Of a stretch of 64,000 nt of DNA, positions 17,022 through 26,017 are shown in pieces. Under the pieces are notes generated by a model. The model made no database searches. It was not told where the DNA came from and saw only the letters and a list, made by a program, of their open reading frames with translations. This stretch comes from Limimaricola sp964022235 (lineage in GTDB: Bacteria > Pseudomonadota > Alphaproteobacteria > Rhodobacterales > Rhodobacteraceae): the NCBI RefSeq assembly GCF_964022235.1, contig NZ_CAXHZL010000012.1:1-64000 (forward strand). Reading direction: 5' to 3'. The translations under genes were made by a program, and so were the position numbers. Each line of letters begins with the position of its first letter. The stretch's first letter is position 1.

Positions 17022-17489
17022 ATGAAAAAGCGACCATACGTCAAGGGATTGGCCGTTATTTTTGTGCTCGCGGGCTTGTCGGCCCCGGCAATTTCCGGCT
17101 CGGAAGATGTGAATGTCGAGAACGCGTGGTCCCGCGCCTCCATCGGCGCGAGCCGTCCGGGTGCCGCCTATATGATCGTGCGCAACATGGGTGAAGACGC
17201 GGTCACGTTGACCGGGCTTACAACACCTTTGGCCATGATGCCCGAAATCCATGAGACGAAAACCAATGCCGATGGCGTAAGTTCAATGACGCCTGCTGGA
17301 GAGATCACGATTGAAGCGGGCGAAAGCCTAGCATTGGAGCCAGGCGGGCTACACGTCATGCTGATGAACTTGCAAAACCCGATGACCGAAGGCGAGACTT
17401 TCCCGCTGACACTGACCTTCTCGGACGGCGACGAAGTGACTGTCGACGTCCCGATCCTGGACATTGCCGCGCGCGGGCCGGAGGGCTGA
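17022..17489 (+). CDS. PCuAC-type periplasmic copper chaperone
   Basis: A 155-residue exported protein (signal about residues 1-25: VIFVLAGLSAPAISG). The PCu(A)C fold shows ENAWSRASIGASRPGAAYM, the metal ligands in MMPEIHET and HVMLMNL, and the terminal LTLTFSDGDEVTVDVPI strand. It binds Cu(I) and passes it to SCO or oxidase. The ATG at 17022 follows AGGAAG. It overlaps the next gene by one base, so it pairs with the second SCO protein. Confidence 0.9.
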   Translation: MKKRPYVKGLAVIFVLAGLSAPAISGSEDVNVENAWSRASIGASRPGAAYMIVRNMGEDAVTLTGLTTPLAMMPEIHETKTNADGVSSMTPAGEITIEAGESLALEPGGLHVMLMNLQNPMTEGETFPLTLTFSDGDEVTVDVPILDIAARGPEG

Positions 17490-18115
17490 TGCAGCGTCGG
17501 CATTTGCTTCGATACGGTGCAGCGGGTGCAGGCGCTCTCGGACTGATGCTTGGTGTCGGATGGTGGCGCGTGGACGGACCCGGTACCTCGAAACCAGCTG
17601 GCCAACGGCCCCTAGCCCTGTCGGCAATGGACTTCCGTCTGACCGATCATGAAGGCAATGAAGTGGGCCCAGACACCCTGATCGGCCGCCCGACCATGGT
17701 GTTCTTCGGGTTCACCTACTGTCCAGACGTCTGCCCAACGACTCTGTCGGATATCTCCGGCTGGCTTGACGATCTCGGAGACGCGGCCGCGCAGATGAAC
17801 GTGGCCTTCATCACGGTCGATCCGGAGCGGGACACGGTCGAGGCCATGGCCGAATACGTCGGCTATTTTCATCCGGCCATCCGCGGCTGGACGGGGCCGG
17901 AAGACCAAATTGCCCGCGCTGCAGAAGGATTTCGTGCCTTATACGAGCGCGCCCCAACCAAGGGCGGGGGTTACACAATGAACCATACGGCAAGCGTGTT
18001 CCTGTTCGATGCCGAGGGTGAGCACGTCACCATGATCGACTATCACGAGCCACGAGAATTCGCAGTGCCGAAGATCCGGCGCGCACTGCCAGAGAACGTA
18101 GAGGGGGCAACATGA
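17489..18115 (+). CDS. SCO1/SenC-family copper chaperone (second copy)
   Basis: A 208-residue protein with an N-terminal membrane anchor or signal (LLRYGAAGAGALGLMLGVG). The core is YCPDVCPTTLSDI (CxxxC), ITVDPERDT and the distal His in MNHTASVFLF. Sequence differs considerably from the copy at 15307, so it is not a recent duplication. Coupled to the PCuAC gene, which is a common pairing. Confidence 0.9.
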   Translation: MQRRHLLRYGAAGAGALGLMLGVGWWRVDGPGTSKPAGQRPLALSAMDFRLTDHEGNEVGPDTLIGRPTMVFFGFTYCPDVCPTTLSDISGWLDDLGDAAAQMNVAFITVDPERDTVEAMAEYVGYFHPAIRGWTGPEDQIARAAEGFRALYERAPTKGGGYTMNHTASVFLFDAEGEHVTMIDYHEPREFAVPKIRRALPENVEGAT

Positions 18116-19200
18116 AGAAGCGAGCTGTTTTGAGGACCGTGGCGGTCGCAGGCGCATGTTCGGTGACTACCATCGCCATCTCTGGAGTTCTGTCGAAAGA
18201 ACCGATGCCCCAGCAATTGCCGAAACAACGCTTTGGACCCCCGATCCGCTCTCGGTACCGCAACTTGTCGACCACGTTGTGACGCTGCCTAAAGCACCAC
18301 AAGCCGATGGGGGGTGCCCAATTCGACCTATCACTCTATTGCAGCCTGCCTTCGCCGAAACCTCGTTGCCCGAGATAGAGCTGCCTTTAATCGTTTGGAC
18401 GCATGAGATCGCGTCGGGCGAGATACTGGATGTGGTCCTAGCGGACGCTGGCATTCCTGCGCCTGCCCGCGCAGAGATCGCCCTGGCACTTGGTGTGGAA
18501 TATGATCCCCGCCGATTGCGCCCATGGCATGCGGTCGCCGTGATCTCAAAAGCGGAGGGGAACCCAAGGCGCGTGGAACTGGCCGTCGACGACGGGGTGC
18601 AGATCGAAACGATCCTGGGTAGGGATCTTGTCATCGGCGTATTGGGGCCAGACCCCGAGATGGTAATTTTCGCAAGCGAGGCAGTGATCGAAAGTTCTGC
18701 TCTCGATACGCTTGACAAGACAAGCCCCCCTGTACGCTTCTCGGGCGACTTGGCGCGAATGCTTGGCGGTACGAGGATTTTCGAAGCGAACTCTCCGGCG
18801 GCGAGTTGCTGCGGTTCCTTTGGCACGAGGCGCAAGACAGGAACGCTTCATCGGCCGTCGCGGTGGGTATGGTCGGGTGATTGGGATGGCGCATGGCTTC
18901 GACGCGCTTACAAGCCCTGCTCATCCCTGCGAGGTGCCGGACGATCACGAACAAGGGCAGCGCGTGATGGCCGGCCATGTGATCGGTCGCGTTGATGCGA
19001 CCGCAACTGCAACTGGCCCAACCTGCCTTATGAAGTGTTCATGGACGGTCGTCCCACCGACCCGCTTTCAGGCGACCGGGTTACAGAGGCGGCCGAGCGT
19101 GAGACAGACGACACGACCGCACTTGAGCGACCGAGTGAGGCGCGCCCGCTCTTGGCTGAACGTCTCACCAGCGAACTTGTGCAAACAACAACTCGAAAGG
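18112..19200 (+). pseudogene. Decayed M23 metallopeptidase
   Basis: Pieces of one M23 peptidase are spread over three frames. The start MKKRAVLRTVAVAGACS runs 4 bp into the SCO stop. A second frame gives ILDVVLADAGIPAPARAEIA, the typical N-terminal domain. A third gives GGYGRVIGMAHGF and GQRVMAGHVIGRV, and then YEVFMDGRPTDPL of the C-terminus. The HxH zinc motif has become NLPYE. At least two frameshifts are needed. It was the cell-wall member of the operon and is now inactive. Confidence 0.75.
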
Positions 19201-19209
19201 CTTTATTCT

Positions 19210-19668
19210 ATGAAACGACTAGCTCCCGCCCTTGCGGTCGCGTTCGCTTTGCTGCCTGCGGCACAAGCTTTCGCCGAGGCGATCCCGATCGATGTCCGCA
19301 AAACCAGCGGCTGCGGGTGTTGCCTGTCCTGGAAGAAGCACCTTGAGGAAAACGGCTTTGCGCCGAAGGGCGAGGACATGTTCGGGGGACTTCTCGTACG
19401 TTTCAAAGTCGACAATGGCGTGCCGCAGCGCATGGTGTCCTGCCATACGGCTTTGGTCGACGGTTACGTGATCGAAGGCCACGTACCGGCGTCCGACATC
19501 CAGCGTCTGTTGGACGAGCGCCCGGATGCAGTGGGGCTGGCGGTGCCAGGGATGCCCTATGGCTCGCCCGGCATGGGACCGGAAGACGATCGCGAGGCCT
19601 ATGACGTGTTCCTGATCCGCGGCGACGGGTCGACCGAGGTCTTTAGCAGTTACTCGGCCTCTGACTGA
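19210..19668 (+). CDS. DUF411 metal-binding protein, exported
   Basis: A 152-residue periplasmic protein with a Sec signal (LAPALAVAFALLPAAQAFAEA). The DUF411 core starts IDVRKTSGCGCCLSWKKHLE, with a CGCC metal site, and has SCHTALVDGYVIEGHVPA. DUF411 proteins are commonly found next to copper-resistance genes and are thought to handle copper, which fits the SCO/PCuAC neighbours. ATG at 19210 is chosen because the signal peptide starts there; a frame upstream is only pseudogene sequence. Confidence 0.88.
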   Translation: MKRLAPALAVAFALLPAAQAFAEAIPIDVRKTSGCGCCLSWKKHLEENGFAPKGEDMFGGLLVRFKVDNGVPQRMVSCHTALVDGYVIEGHVPASDIQRLLDERPDAVGLAVPGMPYGSPGMGPEDDREAYDVFLIRGDGSTEVFSSYSASD

Positions 19669-19690
19669 CGTATCGACGAGACCTCAGCGC

Positions 19691-20473
19691 ATGGAAACTT
19701 CCTTCCCAATAGCCCTCGGCTTTCTTGGAAGCCTGGCCGCCGGATCGCTGACAGCCGTCGGGGCGGTCCCCGTTCTCTTTGGGCGCATCCCCTCCCGAGC
19801 CACGCGCGATCTTCTGCTTGGCTTTGCCGCAGGTGTCATGCTCGCAGCCTCGTTCTTCTCGCTGATCATCCCGGCTCTCGACGCAGCCGAAGGACAGTTC
19901 GACAACGGTGCACTCCCCGCGGCCATCGTTTGTGTTGCGATCCTGCTTGGCATGGGCGCGGTCGCTCTGATGAACGAAAGGCTGCCGCATGAACATTTCA
20001 AGACGGGGCGGGAAGGCCCCGACGCTGCTTCGCTGCGCCGTGTCTGGCTCTTCATTTTCGCGATCACGATCCACAATTTTCCCGAAGGTCTTGCCGTTGG
20101 TGTCGGGTTCGGCGCTGACGGTTTCTCTGGCGGCTTGCCGCTTGCGATCGGCATAGGGCTACAAAACGCTCCCGAGGGTCTCGCCGTAGCGGTCTCATTG
20201 CTTGGTGAAGGATATTCTAGGCGCCGCGCGTGGGGGATTGCCGCCCTGACAGGTCTTGTCGAGCCGGTAGGCGGGCTTCTTGGCGCTGGCATCATCAGCA
20301 TCTCGCAGCCGCTGTTGCCTTGGGGCCTCGCCTTCGCTGCCGGGGCGATGCTCTACGTCATCAGTCACGAAATCATTCCGGAGACCCACCGTTCCGGCCA
20401 TCAAAACAGGGCGACTTTCGGTCTCGCGGTCGGCCTCGTGATCATGTTGTTCCTCGATGTATGGCTGGGATGA
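19691..20473 (+). CDS. zupT: ZIP-family metal transporter
   Basis: A 260-residue protein with about eight transmembrane helices. The ZIP metal sites are ITIHNFPEGLAVG (TM4) and GIGLQNAPEGLAV (TM5), plus GLVEPVGGLLGA. ZIP proteins normally import Zn, Fe or Mn into the cytoplasm, so an importer inside an efflux/resistance operon is notable. A short His-containing loop (LPHEHFK) sits between TM3 and TM4. It lies 22 bp after DUF411 and 4 bp before the lspA start. Confidence 0.88.
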   Translation: METSFPIALGFLGSLAAGSLTAVGAVPVLFGRIPSRATRDLLLGFAAGVMLAASFFSLIIPALDAAEGQFDNGALPAAIVCVAILLGMGAVALMNERLPHEHFKTGREGPDAASLRRVWLFIFAITIHNFPEGLAVGVGFGADGFSGGLPLAIGIGLQNAPEGLAVAVSLLGEGYSRRRAWGIAALTGLVEPVGGLLGAGIISISQPLLPWGLAFAAGAMLYVISHEIIPETHRSGHQNRATFGLAVGLVIMLFLDVWLG

Positions 20474-20477
20474 TGAG

Positions 20478-20951
20478 ATGAAACAGTCCCTTTTCCAAGG
20501 TTTCATTGCGGCTGGAACTGCTTTTATTGTCGATCAGGCGACAAAAGCAATTGTCGTCGCCAATGCGGCAGATTTGAGCGCCGGAATTCCGGTCTTTCCC
20601 GGATTCAATCTCATCTACCTGCGCAACGATGGCGTAACATTCGGACTATTTGGTGGAGCGCCATGGTGGAGCCTTACGGCGTTGGCCCTCGCTATCTGCG
20701 GCTGGTTGACGGTCATGTGGGTGCGCACTGCCAACCCGGTTGAGGCTATCGCCTATGGTGCGATTATCGGTGGCGCGCTCGGCAACGTTATGGACCGCAT
20801 CCGGTTTCGGGGTGTGACGGACTTCCTCGATTTCTACGTCAGATCCACGCATTGGCCCGCCTTCAACATGGCGGATATTTTCGTGGTCGGCGGCGTGGGC
20901 TTGCTGCTGATAGCGCTTTGGTTGAGCGCCAAGTTTCAGAATGGCCCATGA
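20478..20951 (+). CDS. lspA: Signal peptidase II (lipoprotein signal peptidase)
   Basis: A 157-residue inner-membrane aspartyl protease that removes lipoprotein signal peptides. Four hydrophobic helices are visible. The catalytic Asp regions are GNVMDRIRFRGVTDFLDFY and FNMADIFVV, both intact. It ends with an ATGA overlap with lnt. A core chromosome normally has its own lspA, so this is probably an accessory copy linked to metal-island lipoproteins. Confidence 0.92.
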   Translation: MKQSLFQGFIAAGTAFIVDQATKAIVVANAADLSAGIPVFPGFNLIYLRNDGVTFGLFGGAPWWSLTALALAICGWLTVMWVRTANPVEAIAYGAIIGGALGNVMDRIRFRGVTDFLDFYVRSTHWPAFNMADIFVVGGVGLLLIALWLSAKFQNGP

Positions 20952-22519
20952 TTACGGGCTTGCCATCACTGACTGGTCGGGGCCGTTACATTCCCCTGCG
21001 GTCCGGGATTAGCTTTGCGGCGGGCGGTCTGACGGTTCTCGCCCTTCCACCGTTCTCATGGCTCATCGTTGTTCCGGTCGCCTTCTCAGCACTCTTTCTC
21101 GTGCTCCGGCAGGTTTCGACAACGCCTGCCTTCTTCATCGGCTGGGTCTTCGGAATGGGCCAGTTCGGGTTTGGAATTTCTTGGATCGCCGAGAGCTTTT
21201 ACGTCGATACCGAGCGTTTCGGTGCCCTCGCGATCCCGGCAGTCGCGGGACTGTCCGCCGGACTGGCCATTTTCCCGGCTATTGCGGCGATGTTATTTGC
21301 CACCATCATGCAGCGCCGTACTGTCAGCGGCATTTCGGCAGGCCTTCTGCTTGCAACCTGCTGGGTTGCCGCAGAATGGCTGCGTGGTCATGTCCTGACG
21401 GGGTTTCCCTGGAACCTTGCCGCTTATGCCCTTCTCGATCATGCCGCCTTGCGCCAACCCGCTGCTTGGGTCGGAAGCTACGGTCTGAGCTTTCTCACAG
21501 TCTTCATCGGCATATTACCGGGTGTTTTGCTTGTGGACGCGCCAAAAAAACGCGCGTTCGTTCTCGCACTCTTCGGCGTTGCGGTGACGGGTCTCGGGGG
21601 TGGCGGTGTGCTTCGATTGAGGCAGGACGTGCCGCCGACGGACATTGCTTTGCGCGTTGTGCAAGGCAATGTGCCTCAAGTCGAGAAGTGGGCGCCGGGC
21701 AGCCGAGAAAGCACGTTGGAAAAATACCTGCGCTTGTCCGCGCCACCCGGACGTTTTGATCTGCTGCTGTGGCCGGAAACGGCCTTTCCCGGTTTTTTGG
21801 ACGAGGACGCTGCGGCGCGCACGCGGTTATCCACGGTTTTGCCAGACGGCAGGATCCTTTTGACAGGTGTGCCTGACCGCCTAGAGGGCGATGGGGGAAC
21901 CCGATATTTCAACACGGTTCAGGCCTATGACGGCAGCGGCGAAATTCTGACGGGATATGCAAAACATCATCTTGTTCCGTTCGGGGAATATGTGCCCCTG
22001 AGAGGCTGGCTGCCGATCGAGCGGCTGACCGAAGGTTTGGGCGATTTCACGCCAGGACCAGAGCCACGCACGCTGGCGATCCCGGGTGCTCCTCCGGTCG
22101 CGGTGGCAATCTGTTACGAGATCATTTTTCCGGGCCATGTGGTCGATGATCTTTTCCGTCCCGATTGGATATTCAACGCCACAAATGATGCCTGGTTCGG
22201 AACCAGCATCGGGCCCGAGCAACACCTTGCATCCGCACGCATGCGCGCGGTTGAGGAAGGTCTTCCCGTGGTCCGCGCGGCCAACACCGGGATATCCGCG
22301 ATCATCGACGCCAACGGAGAGATCGTCGCGCGCCTCGACACCGGGCAAACAGGGGTCATAGATGCCAACCTGCCGACAGCGCTAGCGCCCACGCCTTACG
22401 CACGTTTCGGCGATTGGACGTCGCTGGCGCTCATCTGTGCGGCCTGGGCCCTGATCTTTGCCGTCAGATTGACCAAACGACGTTCGAATACAAAATACTC
22501 AAGATCGGAGGAATCGTGA
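20948..22519 (+). CDS. lnt: Apolipoprotein N-acyltransferase
   Basis: About 523 residues with an N-terminal membrane domain (roughly 1-200) and a C-terminal nitrilase domain. The catalytic triad is visible: Glu in LLLWPETAFPG, Lys in YAKHHLVPFGEYVPLR and Cys in VAICYEIIFP. It transfers the third acyl chain to lipoproteins after LspA cleavage. The 4-bp overlap with lspA shows coupling. Having lspA and lnt together on a mobile metal operon is unusual. Confidence 0.92.
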   Translation: MITGLPSLTGRGRYIPLRSGISFAAGGLTVLALPPFSWLIVVPVAFSALFLVLRQVSTTPAFFIGWVFGMGQFGFGISWIAESFYVDTERFGALAIPAVAGLSAGLAIFPAIAAMLFATIMQRRTVSGISAGLLLATCWVAAEWLRGHVLTGFPWNLAAYALLDHAALRQPAAWVGSYGLSFLTVFIGILPGVLLVDAPKKRAFVLALFGVAVTGLGGGGVLRLRQDVPPTDIALRVVQGNVPQVEKWAPGSRESTLEKYLRLSAPPGRFDLLLWPETAFPGFLDEDAAARTRLSTVLPDGRILLTGVPDRLEGDGGTRYFNTVQAYDGSGEILTGYAKHHLVPFGEYVPLRGWLPIERLTEGLGDFTPGPEPRTLAIPGAPPVAVAICYEIIFPGHVVDDLFRPDWIFNATNDAWFGTSIGPEQHLASARMRAVEEGLPVVRAANTGISAIIDANGEIVARLDTGQTGVIDANLPTALAPTPYARFGDWTSLALICAAWALIFAVRLTKRRSNTKYSRSEES

Positions 22520-22686
22520 TGCTGGTGCTCGCAGGCTTTGTCGGAGGGGCGCTCTGGGATGGCTATCTGGCGCGACGGCGGGAAGGGAACCGCCTGGATA
22601 TACTTCAATACGCGACAAGCTTCGGTATTGCTTTTGGTCTAATCGCTTTTTTCACCTCGGTGATTCTCTTGCGCATCACGTCCTGA
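22519..22686 (+). CDS. Small membrane protein, last gene of metal operon
   Basis: A 55-residue protein starting MLVLAGFVGGALWDGYLARR. It has two hydrophobic segments separated by a basic loop (ARRREGNRLDIL). The ATG overlaps the lnt stop (TGATG) and has GGAGG 7 bp upstream, so translation is well supported despite its size. I do not recognise the family. Its place after lspA-lnt suggests a role linked to lipoprotein maturation or metal transport, but this is only context. Confidence 0.65.
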   Translation: MLVLAGFVGGALWDGYLARRREGNRLDILQYATSFGIAFGLIAFFTSVILLRITS

Positions 22687-22710
22687 GATTACTTTGGCAC
22701 CGGCAACGAA

Positions 22711-22989
22711 TTGAGACGACTGTTCAACATATTATTTCGCTCGTTCCTGGCGGTTTGCGCAGCAGGCTTGGTCGTTTCCGGTGTCGCCTACTTTCTGCTG
22801 CGCGCCTCCGTTCCTAAGTATGAGGAGGACTTTAGCGTTGAGGGTATAGAAGGCCCGGTCGATATCCTGCGGGATACTTCAGTCGACACCGCCCGCGGCT
22901 ACGCCGACCACGCGGTCTCCGAGAACACGCGTAGGGTCTTCGCCCTCTCGTATCGTTTAAGGTCCCTCCGCTTGCCCGAACCGGCGTGA
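22711..22989 (+). pseudogene. Penicillin-acylase N-terminus joined to integrase fragment
   Basis: From a TTG at 22711 the frame reads a membrane/signal segment and then SVPKYEEDFSVEGIEGPVDI, the typical N-terminus of S45 penicillin acylases. At about 22882 it changes to GYADHAVSENTRRVF, which is the N-terminal SAM-like (core-binding) part of a tyrosine recombinase, and stops at 22989. Both genes are truncated, so this is a recombination scar. The integrase part matches the inverted fragment at 28279-28337. Confidence 0.65.
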
Positions 22990-23001
22990 CTAAGGTTGCC
23001 C

Positions 23002-23473
23002 TTAGGCAGGGGCCGGCGCACTACGTGACTGTGATGCTCCATCGAAAGTGCGGTGCAGTTCGATAATCCTCTCCACCTCGCACGCCGATCCCAAGATAAC
23101 CGGAACCCGCTGATGCGGTCCTTCGGGCGCAATCTCGAGAAGTCGCGCCCGCCCAGTGCTGGCCATGCCCCTTGCCTGTTCGATCAGGAAACTCATCGGA
23201 TTGGCCTCGTAAAGCTGTCAGGCGCAACTTGCCCCCACTCTCCCGAAGCGTTCGGTCGATGGAATAGAGGAACACACCGCCTAGAAGCAGGTTGCGATGT
23301 ACCTCGGCCACCATCGAGGCAACCCACCGCATGTTGAAGCTGCGCTGGCGCATCCCATCGACGCCGGCGAGGCATTCCTCGACATAGGTCCGGACTGGCT
23401 CCTCCCACAGCGGTGACACTATAGCGCCCTCGGAGTCGCAAGTTTCAAGCGCGCCGCCACAATAAATTTTCAA
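23002..23473 (-). pseudogene. Fructose-1,6-bisphosphatase C-terminal fragment, frameshifted
   Basis: The minus strand gives EEPVRTYVEECLAGVDG, FNMRWVASMVAEVHRNLL and GGVFLYSIDRT. After a frameshift near 23215 it gives YEANPMSFLIEQARGMASTG and then HQRVPVILGSACEVERI. These are consecutive blocks of class I FBPase C-termini. The N-terminal two-thirds is absent. It is a dead fragment beside the replication module and probably came from a cbb-type or central-metabolism locus. Confidence 0.75.
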
Positions 23474-23547
23474 TCAAGCCACTGATATTTATAAGAAATA
23501 CAATTAAAGGATAGCGGTGCCAGCCAACCTTGCGCTGGGGATATTGG

Positions 23548-23567
23548 ATTATACCGATCGGTATAAT
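23548..23567. repeat. 20-bp palindrome copy 1 (candidate parS/operator)
   Basis: ATTATACCGATCGGTATAAT is a perfect palindrome (22 bp with the flanking G and C), followed by GG. It is 3 bp beyond the parB stop. Identical to copy 3 at 26018 and nearly identical to copy 2 at 25931. The same-strand flank TCGG is conserved in all three. Confidence 0.8.
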
Positions 23568-23570
23568 CGG

Positions 23571-24572
23571 TTAGCCATCTCGGTATCGCTGAATGAGATC
23601 CAACAGCTCTCGCTCGAAGTCCTCTTGCTTCACGGTTGGGATGGAGACGCCCTTAGCGGTGAGGCTGACCTTCTTACCGCTCCGCTCCAGCTTATATGTC
23701 CCCCCACCTGGGATCGTCTTCTGGGCGCGTTTCGCGGCGGTCCCCCTGCCCTTCTCTCTCCTCTCGGCCAGCGCCACTTTCGCCTCAGCAAGCGTTTCCC
23801 TCTTGTCGAGGAATGGCGCGAGATCCCGGATCATGTCCATGCTTGCCTTCGGGCCGAACCAGTCGAGCGCCTTATCGGCGTTCTGGGCACACTTCACACC
23901 GACAGATACGAGCGGTTGCGCAACACCCAAGCGCTCTGCGATGTGCGCCTGGGTCGCATCCTCTTCGTGCTTCAGCCTGACCGCGATCTGCCCGATCGAC
24001 AGGATGCGTTCAAACGGCGTCAGGTCTTGCCTAATGGCGTTCTCGGAGTAGCGCTCCTCGAGGTCCGAGATGGTAAGGTCTTCGTGCCCATCCAGCGCGC
24101 TCTTCATGTCAGGCGCGATGATGGCTTGCACCTCATCCACACCTAATTCCTGCAGCGCCCGGAGGCGACGCCGGCCGGACAGAAGAAGGAACTGCGCAGC
24201 TCCGTCGATGACGGTCGGGTTCTTTTGGTTAGGGCGCCAGTCCGGATTCATCGGGCGAACACGGATCGGCTGGGTCTGCCCGCGCGCAGCGATGTTCTCC
24301 TTGAGCAGCCTGAACTCCGAGTCCTCTACCCAGTTGCCTTTGCGGTCGCTGCCGAGGGTGTCCTCGATCTGCGAGGTATTCATGACCACCGAGACCCTTC
24401 CGTCCATCACCTTCTTGAGGATGTCGTTGGTGGCATGGCCCATTTGGTGGCCAACCAGCCCGCCGCGCGGCTCCTCGTAGCTCTCGAAGGTTTGCACCGT
24501 CTCTTGCGGCACTCCCCTCTCCTCGTCCGTCATCGGTGCCGAGTTCAGCTTCCTCTTCGCCATCACACCCAC
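23571..24572 (-). CDS. parB: ParB/RepB-type partition protein
   Basis: A 333-residue centromere-binding protein. The ParB N-terminal domain appears as LLKENIAARGQTQPIRVRP and then FLLLSGRRRLRALQELGVDEV. The helix-turn-helix domain is HIAERLGVAQPLVSVGVKC. The C-terminus is basic (RREKGRGTAAKRAQKTI). Its start overlaps the parA stop by about 10 bp. Palindromes on both sides of the parA-parB pair are the probable binding sites. Confidence 0.85.
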   Translation of the reverse strand: MGVMAKRKLNSAPMTDEERGVPQETVQTFESYEEPRGGLVGHQMGHATNDILKKVMDGRVSVVMNTSQIEDTLGSDRKGNWVEDSEFRLLKENIAARGQTQPIRVRPMNPDWRPNQKNPTVIDGAAQFLLLSGRRRLRALQELGVDEVQAIIAPDMKSALDGHEDLTISDLEERYSENAIRQDLTPFERILSIGQIAVRLKHEEDATQAHIAERLGVAQPLVSVGVKCAQNADKALDWFGPKASMDMIRDLAPFLDKRETLAEAKVALAERREKGRGTAAKRAQKTIPGGGTYKLERSGKKVSLTAKGVSIPTVKQEDFERELLDLIQRYRDG

Positions 24573-25912
24573 CTCTCAGCGATGAATTTCTCGGCGTGGC
24601 CGCGCGATGGAAGCGCCCCACCCCACACCAGTTTGGCCAGTGCATCGTTCACTGCGTTCGCATTCTGAATGAATGCCTTCGCAGAAGGTCTTCTGCTTCG
24701 CGGAGGATCGTACTCGTAGATGGACTTATATTCCTCAGCCGCGTTGGCGACGGCATCTGATCTCGAATACCAGACCTGAGACACGAGGCCCGGGTGGCGC
24801 CTATGAATGTCGACGATCTGATCGACGTCCTTCTCGTTGGCCTCCTGAATGATGGTCGGGAGCACGATGTGGTTTCCGCCACCGATCACTCGATCCTCGA
24901 TCGCCATCTCGGAGAGGTAGGCCTGCACGTTGTCGGCGTAGGTGCTGAGCGTCTTGAGGTCGAAACCTTTCATGGTCTGCGGCACGACCAGGTTGGTCGC
25001 GGCAACCAAGCCGTTGAGCTGCACAAGCGTGAAGGATGGCTGCTGGTCAATTACGATCACATCGACCGTCTCGTGAAGGGCTTCCTGATACTTCTCGACA
25101 TCGAAGCTTCCATCGGACTTGCGAAGCTCGGACCCCAGGGTCTTCGGGCCATACGCGGCGTCCCAGCGAGCAATGGCATCCTTGAGGGCCGCATGCACGG
25201 GAGCGGTGCCGCCGGACTTCTGCGACAGCATGAGGAGCGCGAGATCAGCGTCCTGAATGTTTGCGCCGCCAGGAATGAGCCGGGTGCCTGGCCACTGGGT
25301 GGTCTGCCACATCCCATTCAGATCCTCGGCCGGCTTCTCCACGATCTGGTGCGCATTGAACTGGTCGAGGTCGAGCCCCATGAACGATGCCACGGTATTG
25401 CGGTTTCGCTCGAAAAGCTTGGTCTGCTTGTCAGCGAAATAGAGCGACACAGTAGCCTGCGGATCGCAGTCGAGAATACCCACGCGCAGACCGTAGTTCA
25501 TGGCCACATACTGCGCGAAATGAGCAGCAGACAGGCTCTTCCCGGTGCCGCCTTTCTGGGCGGAGAAGCTCACAACCGGGAGCGGATCACCCGGCTTGCG
25601 CCAGTGCAAGTACTCGTGCTTCCGGTGCGTGCGTGATTGAAGGTAGGCCCGCATCATCATGATCTCGGAGATCGAGTAGTGGGCCGTATGTCCACTTTGC
25701 CCGACGGTCTTCCGCCCTACAGGGAAGCTGTCATCGTCGCTTGTAGCCTGGTTGAGCACACGGATGGTATAGGCATTCCCCAGCCCGAGAAGCTCTCCGA
25801 CTTCGCGTGTGCTGAATGTCTTCTCAACACGCTTCTTCATCGTGTCGTCCTGACGAACCTGCCCGGCGATATCCCTCATGCCGTGGGCGAGGCGCTTGAT
25901 GAAGTCAATCAT
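24563..25912 (-). CDS. parA: ParA/RepA-type partition ATPase
   Basis: About 449 residues. An N-terminal helix-turn-helix (FSTREVGELLGLGNAYTIRVL) precedes the deviant Walker A KGGTGKS (about residue 120) and ILDCDPQATVSLYF. Later blocks are VDVIVIDQQPSFTLVQLNG and NLVVPQTMKGFDLKTLS. This is the large RepA/ParA class that binds its own promoter. I place the start at ATG 25912; the frame is open to GTG 26086, which would include two palindromes as the peptide DYTDRYN twice. I read those as operator DNA, not protein. Order is rep-parA-parB. Confidence 0.85.
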   Translation of the reverse strand: MIDFIKRLAHGMRDIAGQVRQDDTMKKRVEKTFSTREVGELLGLGNAYTIRVLNQATSDDDSFPVGRKTVGQSGHTAHYSISEIMMMRAYLQSRTHRKHEYLHWRKPGDPLPVVSFSAQKGGTGKSLSAAHFAQYVAMNYGLRVGILDCDPQATVSLYFADKQTKLFERNRNTVASFMGLDLDQFNAHQIVEKPAEDLNGMWQTTQWPGTRLIPGGANIQDADLALLMLSQKSGGTAPVHAALKDAIARWDAAYGPKTLGSELRKSDGSFDVEKYQEALHETVDVIVIDQQPSFTLVQLNGLVAATNLVVPQTMKGFDLKTLSTYADNVQAYLSEMAIEDRVIGGGNHIVLPTIIQEANEKDVDQIVDIHRRHPGLVSQVWYSRSDAVANAAEEYKSIYEYDPPRSRRPSAKAFIQNANAVNDALAKLVWGGALPSRGHAEKFIAERWV

Positions 25913-25930
25913 CTGCGGCTTCGATGCGTC

Positions 25931-25950
25931 ATTATACCGGTCGGTATAAT
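25931..25950. repeat. Palindrome copy 2 upstream of parA
   Basis: ATTATACCGGTCGGTATAAT, one central base different from copies 1 and 3 and therefore an imperfect palindrome. It lies 18 bp upstream of the parA ATG, where an autorepressor or a centromere protein could bind. Confidence 0.75.
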
Positions 25951-26017
25951 CGGTCGTTTGCTTGTCTGCCTGCACTTTGCAGTCTCCTCGTTCTCTGCTA
26001 TCCGGCTCCCAAGCGGG

